The notes beneath the pieces were generated by a model that was not told the origin of the DNA, made no database searches, and saw only the letters and a program-made list of their open reading frames with translations. DNA of 34,107 nucleotides from a virus: the IMG/VR virus record IMGVR_UViG_3300046009_000681, positions 1 through 34,107 of that record. One strand, written 5' to 3'. Position numbers and translations under genes: made by a program. The stretch's first letter is position 1. The number at the start of each line of letters is the position of its first letter. Shown here piece by piece: positions 14,016 through 20,745 of this stretch.

Positions 14016-14608
14016 TAATAAACACTTCTTGGCCTTTTGTTGTAAATGAAAATACAGCGCAGTGGGCTTTTTGGGATACCGCTTTTTCAAAAGAAGAGTG
14101 CGAAAAAATAATAAAACTTGGTAAAAAACAAGTTTTAGAAAAGGGGTTTGTTAATTCTGATGGTAAAAATATAGTAGATGAGCATATACGAATTTCAAAT
14201 GTTTCTTGGTTGTTTCCTTCCAATGATACAGAGTGGATTTATAAAAGACTAACAGACATTATTGTTGAGTTAAATAAAAGATTTTTTAATTATGATTTGT
14301 ATGGAATTATAGAAGGTTTACAATTTACTGAATATTTTGGCGATAGAAGTGGTATGTACACAAAGCACATTGATTCTACGTCCAATGGAGTAATTAGAAA
14401 AATTTCTGTTTCAGTTCAACTTAGTGAATTAAATTCATATGAGGGCGGGAGTTTGTTATTACATACAAGTTCTAACCCTCAAGAAATGGCTAAAGATGTA
14501 GGCAAATTAATTATGTTCCCTAGTTTTGTGCTACATGAAGTAACTCCAGTGGAAAAAGGAACAAGATATAGTCTAGTTGCATGGGTTACTGGCCCTCCAC
14601 TTAAATAA
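14012..14608 (+). CDS. Fe(II)/2-oxoglutarate oxygenase, prolyl hydroxylase-like
   Basis: 198 residues from a TTG that overlaps the previous stop (TTGA); an earlier in-frame TTG at 14000 is less likely. The double-stranded beta-helix ligands are visible: H119-x-D121 in YTKHIDST, H175 in FVLHEV, and R185 in GTRYSLVAWV, which binds 2-oxoglutarate. SLLLHTSS and FPSFVLHEVTP have the usual spacing. Such enzymes hydroxylate proteins (for example proline) or small molecules. The coding DNA is unusually AT-rich (12 of 60 G/C at 14281-14340), suggesting separate acquisition. The substrate is unknown; the fibre proteins next door are candidates. Confidence 0.8.
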   Translation: MIINTSWPFVVNENTAQWAFWDTAFSKEECEKIIKLGKKQVLEKGFVNSDGKNIVDEHIRISNVSWLFPSNDTEWIYKRLTDIIVELNKRFFNYDLYGIIEGLQFTEYFGDRSGMYTKHIDSTSNGVIRKISVSVQLSELNSYEGGSLLLHTSSNPQEMAKDVGKLIMFPSFVLHEVTPVEKGTRYSLVAWVTGPPLK

Positions 14609-14619
14609 GGATTAAGAGA

Positions 14620-14835
14620 ATGAAAACAATAATTGAAGCGCATAAGGTAGACGGGGTAAAAGTCTGCCGCTCGGAAGAAGTCCATGTTTGTGCCGCTTGT
14701 GGGTATGACTTGGATGAGGCTGAGTTGGCTGCTGATACGTGCTCCGATTGTGGCGCACCCTTGAAGTTAAGAAAGTCCGTATCGGTCTGGGCTACATCCA
14801 TACCCAAAGCCGGTGCTAAAACTTGGGGTCAGTAA
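14620..14835 (+). CDS. Small zinc-ribbon protein, 71 aa
   Basis: AAGGATTAAGAG precedes the ATG. Four cysteines in two pairs (C24-x2-C27 and C41-x2-C44) form a rubredoxin-like zinc ribbon of the pattern CAACGYDL and CSDCGAPL. There is a basic C-terminal tail. It lies between two oxygenase genes and shares a TAATG overlap with the second. The role is unknown; it could be a small partner or adaptor for the oxygenases. Confidence 0.68.
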   Translation: MKTIIEAHKVDGVKVCRSEEVHVCAACGYDLDEAELAADTCSDCGAPLKLRKSVSVWATSIPKAGAKTWGQ

Positions 14836-15413
14836 TGGACAATTTTATTGTCTCTTACCATAACGCCTATCCTAAAGAGTATTGCAACCAAGTTATAAAT
14901 TGGTTTGATCAGGCAGTTGCGTCAGGGCTTGGTTTAACTAGACAAGAAATAGACAAAGTCCCAAAATATGCAAAGGACGATATTACTGTATTTCCATTTA
15001 CTGAAAGCACTCTAAGATTGGGAACATCTGGTAATTTATATGCTGAATTTATAAATCCATTTTTTAATAAATATTATTCTAATTATGTATCTAGATTTTC
15101 AATATTAGAAACCTTTGCTAGTCAAACAGTTTATGAATTAAAAGTCCAAAAGACAGTCCCCGGTGGTGGGTACCATGTATGGCACTCCGAAACTGACGAT
15201 AGAAACACTGCAAGTAGGCTACTTGCTTTTACTCTTTATCTAAATGATATTGAAGAAGGTGGGGAAACTGAATATCTTTATCAGGGGCTTCGGATAAAAC
15301 CAGAACAAAGTACTTTAGTTATTTGGCCTGCTGGCTTTACTCATACACATAGAGGTAATCCACCACTAAAAGAAACTAAATATATAGTTACTGGTTGGGT
15401 TGAATATAGATAG
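14835..15413 (+). CDS. Fe(II)/2-oxoglutarate oxygenase, PKHD-type
   Basis: 192 residues starting in the TAATG overlap. The ligand set is H117-x-E119 in YHVWHSET (Glu in place of the usual Asp), H172 in FTHTHRGNPP, and K182 near the C-terminus in ETKYIVTGWV in the 2-oxoglutarate position. FTLYLNDIEEGGETEYLYQG is the classic core of the family. The N-terminus (YPKEYCNQVINWFDQA) is helical as in prolyl-hydroxylase-like phage enzymes. The likely role is oxidative modification of a protein or other macromolecule during virion maturation; the substrate is unknown. Confidence 0.82.
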   Translation: MDNFIVSYHNAYPKEYCNQVINWFDQAVASGLGLTRQEIDKVPKYAKDDITVFPFTESTLRLGTSGNLYAEFINPFFNKYYSNYVSRFSILETFASQTVYELKVQKTVPGGGYHVWHSETDDRNTASRLLAFTLYLNDIEEGGETEYLYQGLRIKPEQSTLVIWPAGFTHTHRGNPPLKETKYIVTGWVEYR

Positions 15414-15422
15414 GGATGGATC

Positions 15423-15881
15423 TTGTCAGATTTAGACCCGATTATTGGAACCGCAAAGGCGGCAACTAAGAGCATTAAATCTGCTATTGAGTCGGGCAGA
15501 GAGGTCAGTTCAGCAGTCGAGTCGATTCAGAACTTTGGGATGGCGGAGGTAAAAGCCCGTCATGCTTTTAAGAATGTACGCAAGAGTAGTGAAGGCGAGA
15601 TAACTATCATGACCGCTATGGCGGAGTGGCGCAGACTAGACCAGATACGCCGCATGGAGTTGGAAGTAAAGGACTTTCTGATCCAGCAGTTTGGGCAGTT
15701 CAAGGGTGAGGAAGAGTTTGAGAAGGTCAAGAAGATTAAAGAGGACATGATTGCCCGTCATGCCAAGAATAAAGATGCACTGGGTAGGGATGTAGAGAAG
15801 TTACGTGAGTTGCAGATTATTTGCGTGACGCTGGCGTTTCTGGTTGTCACTATTTATTACATCATGAAGGGTCACCTGTAA
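15423..15881 (+). CDS. C-terminally anchored coiled-coil protein (lysis cassette)
   Basis: 152 residues from a TTG start with GGGATGG upstream. A long helical, charged body (FKNVRKSSEGEITIMTAMAE, RRMELEVKDFLIQQFGQF) ends in one hydrophobic segment at about residues 130-147 (IICVTLAFLVVTIYYIM). It is followed by a second membrane protein, a holin and an endolysin, so a lysis role (holin partner or spanin-like) is likely. No family is recognised. The C-terminal anchor with a cytoplasmic body would differ from a classical i-spanin. Confidence 0.62.
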   Translation: MSDLDPIIGTAKAATKSIKSAIESGREVSSAVESIQNFGMAEVKARHAFKNVRKSSEGEITIMTAMAEWRRLDQIRRMELEVKDFLIQQFGQFKGEEEFEKVKKIKEDMIARHAKNKDALGRDVEKLRELQIICVTLAFLVVTIYYIMKGHL

Positions 15882-16495
15882 TGGCTGAGAAACTAAACGC
15901 TAATGACACGCTCTCTAAGGTGCTGGCGTATGTTGACTCACCGTTTAAACTCTTTGCCATGATCATGATGGCGGTGCTGGCCTTCGGTGGCTGGATGCTA
16001 TACGACAACAAAGACCTGATCGTAGGCACCTACAAAGAGCATCAGAAGTTGCCGGACATTGTGGAAGACCGGGTTGAGGACGCTGTAGCCCATCTGTTTA
16101 AAACCACGGGTGCGACTACCGTGGCAGTGTTTAAGGTAAACCCCCTGCTTGGAACCCGGGTGCAGTATCGGGCGTATACCAAGGAAGGTAGAGACAAGAC
16201 TAATGACGGGCTGGACGTAGGACTCTTTACGGCTAATCAAACCAACAATCAGGACGTAGTGTCGCTCATGGCTGGCACCGTACCTTGCGGGGAGTATAAG
16301 GCGGCGCAGTCAGAGATTGGCCTGTGGTACATCGAAAAGGGTATGCGGTTTGGGTGCAGAATCAGTGTGCCTCCTGAACCCAGTAGGTTTGTAGGGCAGA
16401 TTACTGTTGGTTGGGCTACACCCCCGGCTGACTTAGAGCAAACAAAGGCCATGCTAAACATTGCCGCAACTATGCTTGCAAGGAGTAAAAAATGA
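15881..16495 (+). CDS. Single-TM protein with globular C-terminal domain (lysis cassette)
   Basis: 204 residues, starting in a TAATG overlap. One hydrophobic segment at about residues 22-41 (LFAMIMMAVLAFGGWMLY) follows a short polar N-terminus. About 160 residues remain, probably outside the cytoplasm, with a mixed alpha/beta pattern reminiscent of a GAF-like fold (TTVAVFKVNPLLGTR, RISVPPEPSRFVGQITVG). The topology recalls T4-type holins or a sensor of lysis timing. I cannot prove homology. Cysteines (near residues 131 and 153) could form a disulphide. Confidence 0.6.
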   Translation: MAEKLNANDTLSKVLAYVDSPFKLFAMIMMAVLAFGGWMLYDNKDLIVGTYKEHQKLPDIVEDRVEDAVAHLFKTTGATTVAVFKVNPLLGTRVQYRAYTKEGRDKTNDGLDVGLFTANQTNNQDVVSLMAGTVPCGEYKAAQSEIGLWYIEKGMRFGCRISVPPEPSRFVGQITVGWATPPADLEQTKAMLNIAATMLARSKK

Positions 16496-16905
16496 TTCCT
16501 ATTGGTATATTGTTAGAAGTCGGGGGAAAGATTCTTGACAAGGTTTTGCCTGATCCAGAGGCCAAAGCCAAGGCCCAGATTGCTTTGATGGAGATGCAGC
16601 AAAAGGGTGAACTAGCCCAGATTCAGGCTGACATAAACGAACAAGACAACCTGACCAAACGTGCCGAAGCCGACATGAAGTCGGACTCTTGGCTATCTAA
16701 GAACATCCGCCCAATGACCCTCATCTTTATTCTCCTGACCTACACCGTCTTTGGGATGATGAGCGCTTGGGAGATTGAGGTTAACAATAACTACGTAGAA
16801 CTCTTGGGCCAGTGGGGGATGCTAATTATGTCCTTCTACTTCGGAGGACGTACCCTTGAGAAGATCATGGACATGAAGGCAAAGAAAGATGCAACTAACA
16901 AATAA
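16492..16905 (+). CDS. Holin, gene-transfer-agent 3-TM type
   Basis: 137 residues, starting in an ATGA overlap. The helical N-terminus (DPEAKAKAQIALMEMQQKGE) and the segment ADMKSDSWLSKNIRPMTLIF, followed by two hydrophobic stretches (about residues 75-93 and 104-120, FILLTYTVFGMMSA and WGMLIMSFYFGGRTLEK), match the holin family of GTA-like phages (holin, 3 TMs). It would form membrane lesions that release the endolysin. It overlaps the endolysin start by 17 bases, the classical holin-endolysin order. Confidence 0.82.
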   Translation: MIPIGILLEVGGKILDKVLPDPEAKAKAQIALMEMQQKGELAQIQADINEQDNLTKRAEADMKSDSWLSKNIRPMTLIFILLTYTVFGMMSAWEIEVNNNYVELLGQWGMLIMSFYFGGRTLEKIMDMKAKKDATNK

Positions 16906-17353
16906 TTTTTCTCTTGCCGAGATGGTGAAGTCTGATACTGCACTGCGGCATGACATGGACAACACACCCGGGGAGACTGAGATTGCTAATCTTAAAACAC
17001 TCTGTGAGAAGGTACTCCAGCCCATCCGTGACCACTTCCAAACCGGAGTTAAGGTCAACTCCGGGTACCGCAGCCCAGACGTTAATGCCAAAGTTGGGGG
17101 ATCACGCACATCAGACCATTGTAAAGGACAAGCAAGCGACATCGAGATTCCCGGTATTGCCAACGCAGACTTAGCCGTGTGGATTATGGACAACCTTGAC
17201 TACACCCAGTTAATCCTTGAGTTCTACACCCCCGGGGTGCCAGATTCGGGGTGGGTGCACGTCTCCTACGACCCTGCTAACCTCAAGAAAGAGAACTTGA
17301 CGGCTACTAAGCAGAACGGTAAAACGGTGTATCTAAAAGGACTTGTTGCCTGA
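16889..17353 (+). CDS. Endolysin, peptidase M15A
   Basis: 154 residues. Zinc ligands H77 and D84 in SDHCKGQASDIEI and H124 in WVHVSY match M15A murein peptidases (D-Ala-D-Ala carboxypeptidase-like / endopeptidase lysins). The N-terminal helix with LQPIRDHFQTGVKVNSGYRS is typical. There is no signal peptide, so export depends on the holin just upstream. It cleaves peptide cross-links of peptidoglycan at the end of infection. Confidence 0.88.
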   Translation: MQLTNNFSLAEMVKSDTALRHDMDNTPGETEIANLKTLCEKVLQPIRDHFQTGVKVNSGYRSPDVNAKVGGSRTSDHCKGQASDIEIPGIANADLAVWIMDNLDYTQLILEFYTPGVPDSGWVHVSYDPANLKKENLTATKQNGKTVYLKGLVA

Positions 17354-18024
17354 TGAAAACTGTGCACTTTCCAGTTACAGTAGTTGACGATTTTTTTGAC
17401 TATCCAGATTCGGTTAGAGATTTTGCTTTGTCTCAAGAATACAATTTTGGGGAAAATACAAGGTGGCCCGGTAAACGCTCAAAGCATTTGCATGAATTAA
17501 ATTTTAATTTATATCATTCGTTAACCTGCAAAATTATGTCGTTGTTTTATGATTTGCGGCGTGTAAATATGAACTGGAGTGTAGACGCATTTTTTCAAAC
17601 AGTTGATTCTGTTTATGAAAACGGTTGGATACATTCAGATTTAAATTTGGTTTCTGGTGTTATATATTTATCTAAAGAAAGTAATAATTCTGGAACTACC
17701 ATATATAGACCAATAAATCCAATAGATGCTAAATTTAAAAATGAAGAACATAAAAATAAAAGTTATGAAAATATAGAAGCAATAAAAAATTTTGATAGTT
17801 TTAAAGAAGAAAATAACAAACAATTTAAACCATCAATAACAGTAGAATCTGAATACAACAGGTTAGTAATGTTTGATGGGCATATGTTTCACGGCGGGAA
17901 TAATTTTTACGGTGAAAGTTTAGAAGAAAGTCGATTGACTTTGGTATTTTTTGTCAAGCAAATTAATTTTGATAGTCCAATTGGGCATCAATATCCAATC
18001 CCTCGTTTAAAAACATATTTTTAA
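17353..18024 (+). CDS. 2OG-Fe(II) oxygenase-like protein, DUF6445-type
   Basis: 223 residues, starting in a TGATG overlap with the endolysin stop. The ligand pattern is H94-x-D96 in WIHSDLNLVSGVIYLS, a distal His (H177 or H180) in MFDGHMFHGGNN, and R194 in SRLTLVFFV. This is the oxygenase-fold arrangement I remember for DUF6445 proteins. The N-terminus (VVDDFFDYPDSVRDFAL) also fits. The gene is very AT-rich (11 of 60 G/C at 17701-17760), unlike the endolysin before it and the tail gene after it. This suggests a moron-like insertion. Substrate unknown. Confidence 0.72.
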   Translation: MKTVHFPVTVVDDFFDYPDSVRDFALSQEYNFGENTRWPGKRSKHLHELNFNLYHSLTCKIMSLFYDLRRVNMNWSVDAFFQTVDSVYENGWIHSDLNLVSGVIYLSKESNNSGTTIYRPINPIDAKFKNEEHKNKSYENIEAIKNFDSFKEENNKQFKPSITVESEYNRLVMFDGHMFHGGNNFYGESLEESRLTLVFFVKQINFDSPIGHQYPIPRLKTYF

Positions 18025-18026
18025 TC

Positions 18027-19934
18027 ATGCCATTTATAGCACTTAGATTTAAACCGGGGGTAAACCGGGATCAGACCAACTACTCTAACGAAGGTGGCTG
18101 GTACGAGTGCGACAAAGTTCGCTTCCTTTCGGGTTTTCCCCAAAAGATTGGTGGCTGGCTTAAGCAGACGCCTAATACCTTCCTTGGCACTTGCCGACAA
18201 CTATTTAACTATGTAACAACTTATGGGGACAACCTATTAGCCGTTGGGACAAATTTAAAGTTGTATTTAGAGGCAGGTGGATACTTTTATGACATCACCC
18301 CTCTTCAAGCCACAACTACTGCTGGGGACGTAACGTTTGCTGCTGTTAACGGATCTTCTACCGTAACAGTTTCAGATACCAGCAACCCAGCGCAAGTAGG
18401 TAATTATGTTCAGTTTACTGGCGCTGCTTCATTGGGTGGAAACATTACTGCTGCGATTTTAAATATCAACCAAGGCTTTGAGATTGCCACCGTAATTAAT
18501 GCCAACGCCTACACCATAGAAGTTCCAGTAACGGCTAATGCATCTGATTCTGGTAACGGTGGCTCTGCAACAATTGGTAAGTATCAAATAGCCGTTGGTA
18601 CTCCCGGTGGTACGTTTGGTTATGGCTGGGGCACGGACACTTGGGGTCGCCTTGAGTGGGGCCTTGGTGGCACAATACCGGTTGCTTTAAGCGGCACTGA
18701 TTGGTGGTATGACAACTTTGATAATGATTTAGTTGCCAATATACGAGATGGCGCTGTTTATTATTGGGCAAGAGGTTCTTCACCTAACCCGGGAACGGCA
18801 CTTGAAACTAACGCCATCCTTCTTTCAGAAAAGGCTACCGCAGATGGATACAGCGCAAATGCAGTACCAACCAAGGTTATGCAGGTTCTTGTATCGCAAA
18901 ACGACAAGCATCTTCTCGCTTTTGGGAGTGTGCCTTTTGGTTCTACTAATGTGGCTACTTTTGACCCCCTTCTTATTAGGTGGGCTGATCAGGATAATCC
19001 GAGCCAATGGACTCCGACGCCTACCAACTCTGCGGGATTTATAAGGGTTTCTAGGGGTTCAAGAATTGTCCGTGCCCTACCAACAAGGCAGGAGATCTTG
19101 GTGTGGACAGAGTCGCACCTTTATTCTTTCCAATACCTTGGAACTACAGACGTATTTGGCCTACAAGAACTAGCGGATAACATCTCTATCCTTAGTCCAC
19201 GGGCTACTGTAACCGTAAATAACGTCACTTATTGGATGGGGCACGATAAGTTCTATGTCTATTCAGGGCGTGTCGAAACGCTCCCTTGCACCCTGCGGCA
19301 GTTTGTTTATCAGGATATTAACTACGGTCAGGCCGACACTATTATTTCTGGCACGAACGAGGGTTGGAACGAAGTTTGGTGGATATACCCAAGTTCTAAT
19401 TCTTCATACCCCAACCGTTATGTAATCTATAACTACCTTGAGCGTATCTGGTATTACGGAAATATTGACCGCACTGCTTGGTTAGATAGCCCTCTGCGTG
19501 AATATCCTATGGCAGTCAATACACCCGGTGGGACTAGCACTGGGGTTCTCTATGATCAAGAAAATGGTTTAGATGACGATGGCGCTCCTATAACGGCCTA
19601 CATTCAGTCGTCCGACTTTGATATTGCTGATGGTGAGCAGTTTATGCTGACTCGTCGTATGTTGCCTGATATTAACTTTGCTAAGTCTACTGCCGCACAA
19701 CCAGAGATAACACTACAGATTCGCCCCCGCAACTTTCCCGGGTCAGGCTTTCAACCTGTAGGTACAACGGACTCTAAGCCGGTAATCGAGACTGCGGTGG
19801 ATGTTTATACGGAGCAGGTGTTTATTCGTGCCCGCGCCCGTCAGATGGCATTAAAGATTAGTTCAGAGGATTTAGGGGTTAACTGGCAATTAGGTGTGCC
19901 TAGACTAGATGCTCGTGTGGATGGTAAACGCTAA
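18027..19934 (+). CDS. P22 gp10-like tail hub / DNA stabilisation protein
   Basis: 635 residues. The opening MPFIALRFKPGVNRDQTNY followed by GGWYECDKVRFLSGFPQKIG is a frequent opening of podovirus tail hub (nozzle) proteins. The rest is beta-propeller-like with repeated Trp motifs (LIRWADQDNPSQWTP, WTESHLYSFQYLG, EVWWIYPSS). An insert near residue 198 (GYGWGTDTWGRLEWGLGG) is the same Trp/Gly module seen in the 673-aa repeat protein. It would sit below the gp4-like adaptor and plug packaged DNA. The gp10-like name is from pattern memory and order. Confidence 0.65.
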   Translation: MPFIALRFKPGVNRDQTNYSNEGGWYECDKVRFLSGFPQKIGGWLKQTPNTFLGTCRQLFNYVTTYGDNLLAVGTNLKLYLEAGGYFYDITPLQATTTAGDVTFAAVNGSSTVTVSDTSNPAQVGNYVQFTGAASLGGNITAAILNINQGFEIATVINANAYTIEVPVTANASDSGNGGSATIGKYQIAVGTPGGTFGYGWGTDTWGRLEWGLGGTIPVALSGTDWWYDNFDNDLVANIRDGAVYYWARGSSPNPGTALETNAILLSEKATADGYSANAVPTKVMQVLVSQNDKHLLAFGSVPFGSTNVATFDPLLIRWADQDNPSQWTPTPTNSAGFIRVSRGSRIVRALPTRQEILVWTESHLYSFQYLGTTDVFGLQELADNISILSPRATVTVNNVTYWMGHDKFYVYSGRVETLPCTLRQFVYQDINYGQADTIISGTNEGWNEVWWIYPSSNSSYPNRYVIYNYLERIWYYGNIDRTAWLDSPLREYPMAVNTPGGTSTGVLYDQENGLDDDGAPITAYIQSSDFDIADGEQFMLTRRMLPDINFAKSTAAQPEITLQIRPRNFPGSGFQPVGTTDSKPVIETAVDVYTEQVFIRARARQMALKISSEDLGVNWQLGVPRLDARVDGKR

Positions 19935-20713
19935 TGGCACTTGAGAAGTTTCAGGCGCCAGCATTACCGGTACCGCCTGTTGAATACGACCAGAGATACC
20001 ACACGGATCTGATTCGTATACTTCGCCTCTACTTTAACCAACTAGACTCTCTTACCCCCAACCAAGCCAACTCGTACCGTGCTGATAACTTTTATGGTGG
20101 GGATTTTGTTGGGTATGGTCAAAACTTAGTCTTTCCTCATATTGCCGCATCTGACTCAACAGACCAGATTGCTACAGGTAATAACACCGCCACTCAGGTT
20201 AAATTTAATACGCTTGACTCTGAGTATGGATGGACACTTAATCCTCCCGGATCGGCAACGGCTACCTATGACGGGGTTTATAAAATTACTTTTAGCCTTC
20301 AGTTTATCAATACGGCAAACGCTATTCATTACGCCACGGTTTGGCTTAAAGCCAATAATATAGACGTAGACAACTCAACCACAATCTTTACCATCCCAGC
20401 CCGTAAAAGTGCTAGTCCGGGGGAAGAAGGCTATATTTGCGGGTATTCCGAGGCTACTTTTACTGCTATCGCTGGAGATGAGATTGAGTTGTATTGGGCT
20501 ACAGATTTGGCTGGCAACCCCACCACCCCAACTAATGGTGTTTATATTTACCACGACGGCCCCCAAGTCTCGCCCTTTGTCAGACCTGCCATCCCTTCGG
20601 TTATAGGGTCAATCACGTTTGTTTCCTCACTCCTATATAAGACTGTAGTACGCCTTTCTTCGGTATCCGCTTCCGGTTCTGTAGGGACAGTCACAGTTAC
20701 CATAGCCCCATAG
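19934..20713 (+). CDS. C1q/jelly-roll-like virion protein
   Basis: 259 residues; the ATG overlaps the previous stop. The N-terminal helix (YDQRYHTDLIRILRLYFNQL) is followed by a C1q/TNF-like beta-sandwich at about residues 70-190 (ATYDGVYKITFSLQFINT, HYATVWLKANN, EGYICGYSEATFTAIAGDEI, ELYWAT). The C-terminus SASGSVGTVTVTIAP matches the end of the zinc-ribbon protein at 7377-7814. It is likely a trimeric tail or fibre component with a carbohydrate- or protein-binding face. Confidence 0.68.
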   Translation: MALEKFQAPALPVPPVEYDQRYHTDLIRILRLYFNQLDSLTPNQANSYRADNFYGGDFVGYGQNLVFPHIAASDSTDQIATGNNTATQVKFNTLDSEYGWTLNPPGSATATYDGVYKITFSLQFINTANAIHYATVWLKANNIDVDNSTTIFTIPARKSASPGEEGYICGYSEATFTAIAGDEIELYWATDLAGNPTTPTNGVYIYHDGPQVSPFVRPAIPSVIGSITFVSSLLYKTVVRLSSVSASGSVGTVTVTIAP

Positions 20714-20745
20714 ACTTCACTTGACAAATTCAGGATAATCACATC

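Noticed and set aside
20721-20726. A perfect TTGACA -35 box before the 848-aa virion gene
   Set aside because: No -10 hexamer at 16-18 bases; the nearest GATAAT is only eight bases away, and the site lies in a short gap of a continuous operon.
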